A stretch of DNA of 64,000 nt from NCBI GenBank assembly GCA_028285495.1, contig JANQPB010000018.1:1-64000 (forward strand), given 5' to 3'. The first letter of the stretch is position 1, and every line of letters starts with the position of its first letter. Both the position numbers and the translations under genes were made by a program. Below are positions 37,201-44,658 of the stretch, piece by piece. The notes beneath the pieces are model-generated. The model made no database searches and was not told the DNA's origin. It was given only the letters and a program-made list of their open reading frames with translations. The stretch is from Acidimicrobiales bacterium (GTDB lineage: Bacteria; Actinomycetota; Acidimicrobiia; Acidimicrobiales; SZUA-35).

Positions 37201-37605
37201 GGGCTGGCCGACGCAACCCCGGTGGCCGAGCGGGTCCGGGCCGCCCTCGACGCCCCGACGCTGCGGCTCGCTCGGCAACGGCCCCACCACCGCGAGCTGT
37301 ACGTCGCCGGTGAGATCGGCGGGGCCCTCGTGGAGGGCTTCGTCGACCTGTGCATCGAGACCGATGACGGGCTCCTCGTCGTCGACTACAAGACCGACCG
37401 ACTGGTCCCGCCCGTCGCGCAGGCGATCGCCACCAAGCTCGCCGACTACCGCCTCCAGGGGGCGACCTACGCCCTCCTGCTGGAACGGGTGACCGGGCGA
37501 CCGGTCGTCGGTTGCCGGTTCGTCTTCCTCGGCGCCGACTCGGTCGTCGAGGCGGAGATCGACGATCTCGACCGGGCGATGGGTGAGCTGACCGGGCGCC
37601 TCTGA
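34216..37605 (+). CDS. AddA-like UvrD/REP helicase with C-terminal nuclease
   Basis: A 1129-residue SF1A helicase-nuclease. Motifs: EAGAGSGKTSSLV (I), ITFTEAAARELRVRV (Ia), ILLDEFQDTDPIQ (II), VVGDPKQSIYRFRRAD (III), TTNFRS (IV), VLTIHGAKGLEFPMVV (V) and HYVAATRARDHLVV (VI). The nuclease domain has GTAVHAVLEEL and GLLVVDYKTDRL, without the Fe-S cysteines carried by its partner. It should be the motor of the break-resection complex. It is translationally coupled to the AddB-like gene. Confidence 0.92.
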   Translation: MADAATSQGPSAELVDATDRRDITTGLDRNLFVEAGAGSGKTSSLVSRIVHLVESGVPVNRIAAITFTEAAARELRVRVRDALDARATDSGNPSLAMAAGQVESAAFSTLHGFALRLLAEHPIEADLPPGFGVVDEITSTLEFDESWRVFRGRVGDDLSLQELQVRAAAMGIELQQFAGVARRFDDNWDLLDLVDREPPVLSEMTFDDLLDGVDELEAMLELCISPDDAYHGLLRAYVDEVDRLSRVDELDQVQSFRQLRVPHRGRGRQDSWRGVGLPAVKTAVDAFHQALRDRIDVYRSQVMDYFVVLIADFVRRRVDVRQTKGELAFHDLLVLARRLLRRDEVVRQTLHQRYTRILLDEFQDTDPIQIELAVLLAASDPVGERGWPDLVDDIEPGRLVVVGDPKQSIYRFRRADIAVYAQTEEVLVDETTRLTTNFRSVPGILAWVNHLFATEMGEGTPGVQPAYVALDAAREPGPAPDDGEPEPPPVTVLGHPHPRETKIQQIREIEGRDVAAVVCRAVDEAWPVLRDGQWRPVRLCDIAVLIPSRLSLPSLEAAFASANVPFRPETNSLVYATQEVRDVLAGVRAVVDPTNSVDVVATLRSALFALPDDALLDWKLAGGSWDYRRTDLDDPTVGNPRVTTDGGDGSVGDDGSPPTWAEVADHPVAEAFAVLRAWHADRWWSPPAALIDRIVRERRLREAALAEPRPRDRWRRYRFLAEQARAFAETQGGDLHDFVEWVEIQASDLARITEPIPSEPDDDAVRVLTIHGAKGLEFPMVVLAGAPTSETAGRAGPQVLFPPGERPQVRLGRDRQTADYDVHASMEEILDANERIRLHYVAATRARDHLVVSAHHKETGPSSIGRRTWTAIQDRPDLWHGFERRGDEHYAARAPTQLRLAGGDYREEVGSWRAIQDQIVAGADRSRSRSATELAATDPARLPVDPGPVRSTVGTGSSPGSGAAIGTAVHAVLEELDVDHPDDLEVLAARCAADVGLADATPVAERVRAALDAPTLRLARQRPHHRELYVAGEIGGALVEGFVDLCIETDDGLLVVDYKTDRLVPPVAQAIATKLADYRLQGATYALLLERVTGRPVVGCRFVFLGADSVVEAEIDDLDRAMGELTGRL

Positions 37606-37654
37606 CCACGGCGACCGTGTCGCCGGCGGCCGACCGATCGGTTGGTTGATCGGC

Positions 37655-37825
37655 TCAGTCGTGGCGCCGGTCGGCGCAGCCGTTGCAGGGGGTCGGGCCG
37701 AAGTGGGTCACGTGATCGGTCCACGAGGTGCCGTCGAAGTACCGGAGGTTGTGGTCGCCGAGCGGGTCGTCGAACCACCCGGGCTCGGTGACCGTGGCGA
37801 TGGTCGGATGATCGATGACGGCCAT
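37655..37825 (-). CDS. 56-residue DUF2510 domain protein
   Basis: A tiny protein, MAVIDHPTIATVTEPGWF at the start, with the DUF2510 signature PGWFDDPLGDHNLRYFDGTSWTDHV split as PGW..DP and LRYFDGTSWTDH. It ends in a two-cysteine tail (TPCNGCADRRHD). DUF2510 usually precedes membrane segments; here it is alone. The ATG at 37825 is followed on the same strand by nothing close; the RecB-type nuclease stop lies 103 bp upstream. Function unknown. Confidence 0.7.
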   Translation of the reverse strand: MAVIDHPTIATVTEPGWFDDPLGDHNLRYFDGTSWTDHVTHFGPTPCNGCADRRHD

Positions 37826-37928
37826 GGACGTTCGGCTTCCCCTGGGCTCGGTCGGCGGCACCACGAGCGCGCCGCTGGTGTTCCCGTCGGCCAGAAGCGC
37901 GACGGACTTGAGCGGCCCAAGGTCGTCG

Positions 37929-38795
37929 TCAGGCGACTCGGGCGGCGGTGCCGACCTCGACCTCGACCTCGATGTCGAGATCGATCGCCGCTGGTGCGTG
38001 GGCGGGGAGCGTGCCGGCTCGTTGCCGGCGCTCGATCTCGGCTCGGCCATCGGGACAGCGGTCGAGGAACGGGCACCAGCCGCACAGCACGGTAGTGCGT
38101 GGCTCGAACGCCTCGTCGGCGCACGCCTCACCGATGCGACGCCACGTGCCCGACAGGTGCTCGATGGCATCCTCGACCCGGCGCTCGGTGACCCGGATGT
38201 CGAGGATCCGCTGGCCCAGGTACAGCAGGCGGGCCCGATCGGGCAGCTCGCCGGTGGAGCTGTGCAGCGCGGCAGCGTAGAGCATGACCTGCTGGATCTT
38301 GTCGGCCCGCCAGCGGGACCCGGGCAGCGTGCCCGACTTGTAGTCGCTGACGACGAGCTTGCCGTCTCGCCGGTCGACCCGGTCGACGATGCCGACGAAG
38401 GGGACGGGGCCGAGATCGGTCTGGACCTTCTGCTCGGTCGACACGACGTCGACCGCCGCCGGGTCCTCGAGCTCCCAGAGCCCGGCGACCGCGAGCCAGG
38501 CCTGCCAGCGGAAGGCCCGGGCCGCATCGTCGTCGAGGTCGAGCGTGGCGTAGTCGTCGTCCTGCTCGAACTCGGGCCAGGCGTCGCGGGCCAGGCGCTT
38601 CGCTGCGTCGAGCGTGCGATCGGCGTTGGGCAGCTCACACAGCAGCTCGAGCACCCGGTGGGCGAACGAACCGACCAGCGCCGCCTGGCCGGACGGCTCG
38701 GGCAGCCGGTCGACGTACTTGAACCGCCAGCGCCGGGGGCAGCCCTCGAACGCCGCGGCCGAGGACGGTGACAGATACTGCGGCAGATCGGTCAT
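37929..38795 (-). CDS. Stand-alone RecB-family Fe-S nuclease
   Basis: A 288-residue PD-(D/E)XK exonuclease. It starts MTDLPQYLSPSSAAAFEGCP and has GSFAHRVLELL (His), VGIVDRVDRRDGKLVVSDYKSG (Asp, Asp-x-Lys) and QVMLYAAAL. Cysteines in EGCPRRW and CGWCPFLDRC (C-x2-C-x5-C) form the same Fe-S staple as in the AddB-like protein. Actinobacteria often carry such single-domain RecB-like proteins; role in repair is inferred. ATG 38795 or ATG 38807 could be the start; a long inverted repeat ends right at 38796. The C-terminus has an alternating acidic run (DLDIEVEVEVG). Confidence 0.85.
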   Translation of the reverse strand: MTDLPQYLSPSSAAAFEGCPRRWRFKYVDRLPEPSGQAALVGSFAHRVLELLCELPNADRTLDAAKRLARDAWPEFEQDDDYATLDLDDDAARAFRWQAWLAVAGLWELEDPAAVDVVSTEQKVQTDLGPVPFVGIVDRVDRRDGKLVVSDYKSGTLPGSRWRADKIQQVMLYAAALHSSTGELPDRARLLYLGQRILDIRVTERRVEDAIEHLSGTWRRIGEACADEAFEPRTTVLCGWCPFLDRCPDGRAEIERRQRAGTLPAHAPAAIDLDIEVEVEVGTAARVA

Positions 38796-38844
38796 GACGC
38801 CATCCATCCTCGTCGAGGGGTGTGACAGATTGGTGGATGGCGTC
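38796..38844 (-). promoter_or_regulatory. 11-bp inverted repeat at the RecB-like start codon
   Basis: GACGCCATCCA (38796-38806) and TGGATGGCGTC (38834-38844) are perfect inverted copies separated by 27 bp. On the minus strand the 3' arm ends directly at ATG 38795 and contains ATG 38807, so the mRNA could fold the start region into a hairpin. Confidence 0.5.
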
Positions 38845-38919
38845 CTGGCATCCCCTGGCCGGTGCCCCCCGGGCCGGTGGGTGCCGGCGCGGTCCGCACG
38901 GCCGCAGCGATCTCCCTGG

Positions 38920-40407
38920 CTAGAGCCGCCGACCACCGCGGCTCCGGCTCCGGCCGCCGAGCGACCGGCCCCCCGAGCTCCTCGATGCACGCCGGCGGGG
39001 GCCGGTCGAGCGGGTCCGGCTCGACGACGAGCCACCCCGGCGGAGCACACCGCCACCGAGGCCCCCACCGGGCGAGATCCCGCCACGGCGGTCGGACCTG
39101 GTCCGGGTCCGCCTCGACCGTCCGCCGAGGCCCCCCATGCCGCCGCCGAGCACGATGTCGGCCAGGATCCCGCCGAGCCCGCCGCCGATGGCCCCGCCGA
39201 GCCCGCCGCCACCACGGCGTCGCGTGGTCGATCGGGGAGAGCTGCGCCCGGTTCGCGGCGAGGTGACCACCGGCGGGGGCAGGTTCCTCGACCCGCGCCG
39301 GCCGGCGCCGGCGGACGCCCGTTCGTCGACGTCGTCGAGCCGGTCCTGATCGTCCCGGCGTCGAGGATCCGCCCGGTCGCCGAGGTCGTCGAGGTGATCG
39401 ACGTCCTCGTCGTCGAGGTCGTCGTCGTTCGGGGCCGGGGGGCGAGGGCGGGGCCGACCGTCGAGGGCGGCCTCGATGACCTCGAACTGCCACTCGGCGT
39501 GGTCGATCCGGTCGTCGAGCTCGTCGATCTCGGTTGCGGTCTCCGCCTCGTCGACCTCGTGGCTGACCTGCTGGTAGGCGGCGCTCGCCTGCTCGTAGAG
39601 CACGATCAGCTCGCGGTCGTTCCTGGCGATGACCCGGTCGCCGAGGGCGATCACCCGGTCGGCGTTGTTCTTCAACTGCTCCTTGATCTCCGCCCGGTCC
39701 TCGGCCAGGTCGACGGCCGCCTGCTCCCGCTCCCGCCGTCGGCGCAGGAAGCTGCGGACCAGGAGGAATCCGCCGCCGGCGAGGGCGATCAGCAGCAGGA
39801 TCGTGCCGAAGCCGATCCCACCCCCGGACGAGTCGTCATCGGGGTCTCCCGCAGCGCCCGTCGTCGTCGCCGTGGTCGACGCCTCGGCGGCCGGCAGGGC
39901 GCCCGTGAAGCCGTCGAGCCCGCCGGCCATGTCGCCGTCGGCGAACCCGACGAAGGCGGCGTCGAGGGCCCGGTCGAGGTCGGACTGGTCCCAGACGAGC
40001 GACGAGGCGGCGAAGCCGTTGCCGACGATCAGCAGCACGGTGTCGTAGCGACTGTTGGCGGCGCCGAGCTCCTCGACGTACTCGTCGGCCAGGAGGACGG
40101 CGGTCTGCTCGTCGCCGGACCGGTCGAGCCAGGCGAAGGCGACCCCGGCGGCATTGGCCCGATCGGCGGCGGCCTCGACGGCCGCGTCGGTCGGAACCTC
40201 GACGAAGCGCCCGTCCGCCTGCAGCGCCCGAACCACGACCGGGTCGGCGCTCGTCGCCGCCCCGGCCGGGGCCAGCAGGGCCAGCAGCAGGCCGACCGCG
40301 GCCAGGACGACCGCCGTGCGACCGGCACCGGCCCGTCTCCGAGGGGCTCGGAGCGGTGACGCCTCCGGCGTCGAGGGCGTTGGAACCGGCAAGGCGTCGG
40401 TGGTCAC
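38920..40407 (-). CDS. TPM-domain membrane protein with Gly/Arg/Ser-rich tail
   Basis: A 495-residue protein. A signal peptide (about residues 28-50) precedes a TPM/TLP18.3-type domain (DAAVEAAADRANAAGVAF, YDTVLLIVGNG, AFVGFADGDMAGGLDGF). A transmembrane helix (about 202-220) is followed by a cytoplasmic coiled coil (AEDRAEIKEQLKNNADRVIALGD in part) and a long tail rich in Gly, Arg and Ser with repeated GGGLGG and RSRRTRTR-like runs. TPM proteins are linked to membrane protein assembly; the tail suggests RNA, DNA or polyanion contacts. GTG 40407 is 7 nt after TAGGAT (minus strand). Confidence 0.75.
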   Translation of the reverse strand: MTTDALPVPTPSTPEASPLRAPRRRAGAGRTAVVLAAVGLLLALLAPAGAATSADPVVVRALQADGRFVEVPTDAAVEAAADRANAAGVAFAWLDRSGDEQTAVLLADEYVEELGAANSRYDTVLLIVGNGFAASSLVWDQSDLDRALDAAFVGFADGDMAGGLDGFTGALPAAEASTTATTTGAAGDPDDDSSGGGIGFGTILLLIALAGGGFLLVRSFLRRRREREQAAVDLAEDRAEIKEQLKNNADRVIALGDRVIARNDRELIVLYEQASAAYQQVSHEVDEAETATEIDELDDRIDHAEWQFEVIEAALDGRPRPRPPAPNDDDLDDEDVDHLDDLGDRADPRRRDDQDRLDDVDERASAGAGRRGSRNLPPPVVTSPRTGRSSPRSTTRRRGGGGLGGAIGGGLGGILADIVLGGGMGGLGGRSRRTRTRSDRRGGISPGGGLGGGVLRRGGSSSSRTRSTGPRRRASRSSGGRSLGGRSRSRGGRRL

Positions 40408-40466
40408 GTGGGCGATCCTACTGCGGCGGCCGAGACGCGCCCTCTCGCTGCCTACCATCCAGGGCC

Positions 40467-41279
40467 ATGAAGACACCTGCGTGGCGTTCGGGCCTCGCCC
40501 TGGTGGTGGCGACCACGGCCCTGCTCCTCGCAGCCTGCGGCGATGCCGGCGGCGACGACCCGACCGCGGTCGACGGGTCGGGCGAGCAGGCGACCGACCG
40601 CACCGGCGCCGAGGCCGGCGGCGACGTCACCACCGAGAGCGAAACCGGATCGGCGACCGGCGACGATGGCGCGCCCGGCACCGGGGTCGACGCCGCGATC
40701 GCCGGCGGTGACGACGACGGGGCGGACGGCCCGTCCGTCGACGAGGGTGCGGGCCGAGCCGCTGCGGCGCCCGCCGTCGACGTCGAGTCGCTGACCGGGG
40801 TCGGGCTCGAGGAGTTCCTGGCCCGTCGCTACGAGGACTTCTGGTTGGCCTTCGGCGAGGCCCGCGAGCGACCGACCGCCACCCCTGCGCTCGACTTCCC
40901 GGCGCTGGCCGATCTCGCCGCCGGCGAGCAGCTGGAGTCGGCCTACGCCGAGCTGACCGACATGGCCGAGACCGGCCGGGCCCTGCGGACCCCGACAGAG
41001 CGGGCCGTGCCGGAGATCGACCACGAGCGGTCCCACCGGATCCGGATCGACGCCGTCGACGGCGGCTCGGCCCAGCTCGTCGCCTGCCACGTCAACGACC
41101 GGGAGTCGTACCAGGTGGCCGACGGTGCCGTGATCAGCGACCTCGTGGTCACCGTCGAGGCCGAGGCGACGATGGTGCTCACCGACGGGACCTGGAAGCT
41201 CGTCCGCAGTCGGGCCGTCGCCCTCGACCCCGGCGTCGCCGGCTGCTGGCTCGAGGAGGAGTCGCTCTACCCCTGGTGA
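40467..41279 (+). CDS. Secreted lipoprotein of unknown function
   Basis: A 270-residue lipoprotein. The signal peptide MKTPAWRSGLALVVATTALL ends in the lipobox LAAC (cysteine near residue 24). A low-complexity Gly/Asp/Ala/Thr linker runs to about residue 105, followed by a small domain with EEFLARRYEDFWLAFGEAR and paired cysteines (LVACHVN, AGCWLE), resembling NTF2-like stress domains in layout only. ATG 40467 is 8 nt after TACCAT (40453-40458). It is divergent from the TPM gene, and its last 13 nt overlap the convergent HEXXH gene. Confidence 0.78.
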   Translation: MKTPAWRSGLALVVATTALLLAACGDAGGDDPTAVDGSGEQATDRTGAEAGGDVTTESETGSATGDDGAPGTGVDAAIAGGDDDGADGPSVDEGAGRAAAAPAVDVESLTGVGLEEFLARRYEDFWLAFGEARERPTATPALDFPALADLAAGEQLESAYAELTDMAETGRALRTPTERAVPEIDHERSHRIRIDAVDGGSAQLVACHVNDRESYQVADGAVISDLVVTVEAEATMVLTDGTWKLVRSRAVALDPGVAGCWLEEESLYPW

Positions 41280-41734
41280 GCGTCGCCCGGCGCCTGCCCT
41301 GATGGTCCGGTTCCGGTCTCCGGTTCCCCCGCGTGGCTCGCCGTGTGCTGCTCGGCGACGGCGTCGCGGGCCCGGCGCCGCAACCAGGCGGTCGTCTCGG
41401 CCCGAGCCTCCTCCTCGGCCTCGATGCTCCGGTAGGCCCGGTCCCAGCGCCGATGGCGGGCGAGGTTGCGCCCGAACGACGACACGTACCGGCCGGCGAA
41501 GCCGAGCGGTCCCTGGTCGGCCCACTGCCGGACGTGGACCAGCTCGTGGGCCAGCAGCGCGCTGCTGCCGTCGTCGTCGACGGGCCGGGCCAGCAGGATG
41601 TGGGTGCCGAGCGTCATCCCTGCGTACCCGCCCGGGAGGACTCGGATCCGGTGGATCCGGACCCGGGCGGCCAGCGACCGGGGCAGCACGTCGTAGGCGT
41701 CGAGCTCGGACTCGTTGAGGGGGCGGCCGGCCAC
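41267..41734 (-). CDS. Small HEXXH (DUF4157-like) protein
   Basis: A 155-residue protein with ALLAHELVHVRQWADQGPLGFAGRY, which carries the zinc-metallopeptidase-type HEXXH motif in the context seen in DUF4157/eCIS-core-like domains, followed by EAEEEARAETTAW (possible third ligand Glu). No signal peptide. The GTG start is exactly 6 nt after TACGCT (41741-41746, minus strand). It overlaps the end of the lipoprotein gene by 13 nt. Peptidase activity is not established for this type. Confidence 0.75.
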   Translation of the reverse strand: MAGRPLNESELDAYDVLPRSLAARVRIHRIRVLPGGYAGMTLGTHILLARPVDDDGSSALLAHELVHVRQWADQGPLGFAGRYVSSFGRNLARHRRWDRAYRSIEAEEEARAETTAWLRRRARDAVAEQHTASHAGEPETGTGPSGQAPGDAHQG

Positions 41735-41817
41735 GGGGCCAGCGTAGTCTCCGGCCCGCCGCCCGGTTCGCCCGGCCCGTCGCGACCCGCTCGCCGTCTC
41801 CTACCCTTGGCCGGATC

Positions 41818-41847
41818 ATGGACCACCGCCGAGACGGCACGAGCTGA
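41818..41847 (+). CDS. Nine-codon upstream ORF before the ABC1 kinase gene
   Basis: ATG at 41818 opens MDHRRDGTS and stops at TGA 41845-41847, 1 nt before the GTG of the ABC1 kinase. TACCCT (41802-41807) lies 10 nt upstream, so the mRNA may begin near this ATG. Termination-reinitiation could then set expression of the kinase. It may instead be a chance frame. Confidence 0.4.
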   Translation: MDHRRDGTS

Positions 41848-41848
41848 C

Positions 41849-43396
41849 GTGCCCCGCCGTGCAACCGGGCAGCGGTCCCGCCGCCCGCTCGCCACCCTCG
41901 TCGGCCTGGCCGCCGCTGCTCTGCTCGCCTGCGCCGCCGTCGCACGGCTCCGGGCGCCGGAGCGGGCCTCGGCCGTCGCCGGCCGGCGGCTCGTGGCCAG
42001 GAATCTCCGCCTCGCCCGTCTCGGCGCCCGGAGCGGCCGCCGCTACGCCCTGCACCGCGCTCGCCGCACCTTCGCCTCGGCCGAGCGGCGCACCGAGCTC
42101 GACACCGAGTTCCAGCTCCGCACCGCGGAGGACGTGACCCGGGAGCTCGGGAACATGAAGGGCGCCATGATGAAGATCGGTCAGATGGCGAGCTACCTCG
42201 ACACGGGCCTGCCCGAGCCGGTCCGCCAGACGCTGGCCTCGCTCCAGGCCGACGCTCCACCGATGACCCCGGAGCTGGCGGCCGCCCAGGTCGAGGCGGC
42301 CTTCGGTCGTGATCCGGACGACCTGTTCCTCGAGTGGGACCCGGTACCGATCGCCGCGGCGTCGATCGGTCAGGTCCACCGGGCCATCACCGCCGAGGGC
42401 CAGGCGGTTGCGGTCAAGATCCAGTACCCCGGCGTTGCCGAGGCGGTGTCGGCCGACCTCGGCAACGCCGACTGGCTGTTCGGCGGCATGGCGGCCATGT
42501 TCCCCGGCGTCGATCCGGGCCCGATCGTGACCGAGATCAAGGATCGGCTCAACGAGGAGCTCGACTACCGGCTCGAGGCCGCCAACCAGCGCCGGATCGG
42601 CGCCCACTTCGAGGACCATCCCTTCATCCACGTCCCCGCGGTCGTCGACCGCTACTGCACGGAACGGATCCTGACGACCGAGCTGGCCACCGGCAGCCGG
42701 TTCGAGGAGGTCGTCGGCTGGTCGAAGGCCGAGCGGGACCTGGCGGCCGAGACGCTGTTCCGGTTCTCGTTCGGAGCGATCTACCAGCTCCACATCTTCA
42801 ACGGCGACCCCCACCCGGGCAACTACCTGTTCCGGCCGGGCGGCCGGGTCACGTTCCTCGACTTCGGTCTGGTCAAGCGGTTCGAGCCGGCCCAGACCAA
42901 GATGTTCGAGGACCTGATCCTCGAGATGGTCTTCAACCGGGACGGCGCCGCCTTCCGGTCGCTGGTCGAGCGGGTCGGCATCCTGGCCCCCGACGCCCCG
43001 TTCGGCGACGAGCTGGTCGAGCGGTACTTCCGGTTCTACTACCGCTACGTGATGGAGGACCGACCGACCGTGATCGACGCCGACTATGCGGCCAAGGGCG
43101 TCGACCACCTGTTCGGCACCAGTGGCGAGTACGGCGACCTCATGCGCCACCTGAACGTGCCACCCGACTTCGTCGTCGTGCAGCGGATCACGCTCGGGCT
43201 GATGGGGTTGTTCGCCCGGCTGGAGGCCGAGGCCAACTGGCAGGCGATCTCCCGGGAGCTGTGGCCCTTCGCAGGCGGGCCACCGTCGACGCCGATGGGC
43301 GACGAGATCGCCCGCTGGGAGCGCCGGCGCAACCGCGACGGCGGGCCGGTCTCGGCGGAGGACGGCCCGGCCGCGGTCGTCGCCGACCGGTCCTGA
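41849..43396 (+). CDS. ABC1/UbiB-family protein kinase-like ATPase
   Basis: A 515-residue protein with an N-terminal hydrophobic segment (about residues 14-32) and the atypical kinase fold of the ABC1/AarF/UbiB family. Signatures are the KxGQ helix KGAMMKIGQMASYLDTGLP, the Ala-rich loop in AAASIGQVHRA, VAVKIQYPGV (Lys), FNGDPHPGNYLF and TFLDFGLVKRF (metal-binding Asp). The family supports quinone or lipid biosynthesis and transport; the substrate here is unknown. GTG 41849 follows a nine-codon ORF by 1 nt. Confidence 0.88.
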   Translation: MPRRATGQRSRRPLATLVGLAAAALLACAAVARLRAPERASAVAGRRLVARNLRLARLGARSGRRYALHRARRTFASAERRTELDTEFQLRTAEDVTRELGNMKGAMMKIGQMASYLDTGLPEPVRQTLASLQADAPPMTPELAAAQVEAAFGRDPDDLFLEWDPVPIAAASIGQVHRAITAEGQAVAVKIQYPGVAEAVSADLGNADWLFGGMAAMFPGVDPGPIVTEIKDRLNEELDYRLEAANQRRIGAHFEDHPFIHVPAVVDRYCTERILTTELATGSRFEEVVGWSKAERDLAAETLFRFSFGAIYQLHIFNGDPHPGNYLFRPGGRVTFLDFGLVKRFEPAQTKMFEDLILEMVFNRDGAAFRSLVERVGILAPDAPFGDELVERYFRFYYRYVMEDRPTVIDADYAAKGVDHLFGTSGEYGDLMRHLNVPPDFVVVQRITLGLMGLFARLEAEANWQAISRELWPFAGGPPSTPMGDEIARWERRRNRDGGPVSAEDGPAAVVADRS

Positions 43397-43474
43397 CCCG
43401 GTCGCGCGGGCCGCGGGGTCCGCGAGCTCGCCGTCGTCGGTCGGCGATGGCGTCCCGGGGTGACGGACCGGTGC

Positions 43475-44575
43475 TCAGCGGGTGGCGGCCTGCCGGGGCG
43501 AGACCGAGACCGTCGTCGCCCGCCGACCGCCCTCGGCGGGGCGCCCGGCGCCGGCCGGCCTGGCCGGCCCGAGGCAGTGGCCATCGGGGCACTGGTCCGG
43601 CCAGGGGCCGTCCCGTCCGAGCGAGAGCGGCGGGGCGGCCGACACCTGCTCCTCGATCAGCGCCCGGACCATGGCGACGAACCGCGGGTCGGTGCCGACC
43701 GTCGAGGCCCGGCGCAGCTCGATCCCTGCGGCCTCGGCCGTGGCCACCGCCTGGGTGTCGAGGTCGAACAGGACCTCCATGTGGTCGCTCACGAACCCGA
43801 TCGGGACGAGCGTCGCTGCGGTGATCCCGGCGCCGGCGATGGCCTCGAGGTGGTCGTTGACGTCGGGCTCGAGCCAGGGGATGTGCGGCGGCCCGCTGCG
43901 GCTCTGGTAGACGAGGTCCCACTCGCAGTCGGCGAGCCCGGCGGCGTCCATGACGAGCCGGGCCGCCTCGTGCAGCTGCGCCTCGTAGTCGCACGACTCG
44001 GACATCGACACCGGGATCGAGTGGGCGGTGAAGACGATGCGGTTGACCCCGGCGGCCACGTCGGCCTCGACGCCGGCGATCGCCGCGGCCAGATTGGCCG
44101 TCACCGGCTCGATGAATCCCGGGTGGTTGTAGAACAGGCGGAGCTTCTGCAGCAGCGGCGCCGACGGCCCGACGGCGTCGCGGGCCCCTTCGAGGTCCTC
44201 GCGGTACTGCCGGCATCCCGAGTAGGAGCTGAAGGCCGAGGTGGCGAACACCAGCGCCCGGCGAACGCCGTCGGCGGCCATCGTGGCCACGGTCTCGGCC
44301 AGCATCGGGTGCCAGTTGCGGTTGCCCCAGTAGACGGGCAGGTCGAGGCCGGCCCCCTGCAGCTCGTCGTCGAGTGCGGCGACCAGGGCGCGGCAGTGGT
44401 CGTTGATGGGGGAGCGGCCACCGAACTGGGCGTACTGCTCGGCCACCTCCGCGAGCCGCTCGTCGGGGACGTTGCGGCCCCGGGTGACGTTGCGGAGGAA
44501 GGGCAGGACGTCGTCCGGCTGCTCGGGTCCACCGAACGACAGCACCAGGACGGCGTCGAAGCGTGGGGCGGTCAC
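43475..44575 (-). CDS. hemH: Ferrochelatase (probably coproporphyrin III ferrochelatase)
   Basis: A 366-residue HemH/CpfC. Landmarks: AVLVLSFGGPEQPDDVLPFLRNVTRGRNVP, YWGNRNWHPML, FATSAFSSYSGCRQYREDL, IVFTAHSIPVSM (catalytic His), YQSRSGPPHIPWLEPDV and IGFVSDHMEVLFDLD (Glu). Gram-positive and actinobacterial enzymes insert Fe into coproporphyrin III. Cys in SGCRQ and a C-terminal CPDGHC may be remnants or ligands of the 2Fe-2S cluster seen in actinobacterial enzymes, though one usual Cys is missing. The GTG start is 6 nt after TACGAT (44582-44587, minus strand). Confidence 0.93.
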   Translation of the reverse strand: MTAPRFDAVLVLSFGGPEQPDDVLPFLRNVTRGRNVPDERLAEVAEQYAQFGGRSPINDHCRALVAALDDELQGAGLDLPVYWGNRNWHPMLAETVATMAADGVRRALVFATSAFSSYSGCRQYREDLEGARDAVGPSAPLLQKLRLFYNHPGFIEPVTANLAAAIAGVEADVAAGVNRIVFTAHSIPVSMSESCDYEAQLHEAARLVMDAAGLADCEWDLVYQSRSGPPHIPWLEPDVNDHLEAIAGAGITAATLVPIGFVSDHMEVLFDLDTQAVATAEAAGIELRRASTVGTDPRFVAMVRALIEEQVSAAPPLSLGRDGPWPDQCPDGHCLGPARPAGAGRPAEGGRRATTVSVSPRQAATR

Positions 44576-44658
44576 GGCGTCATCGTACCGGCGGCATCGG
44601 AGCGCGTCTTGGTCGGCATGCGACGTCGATCGGCTCGGGTCGTCGCCGGCGCCGGCGC

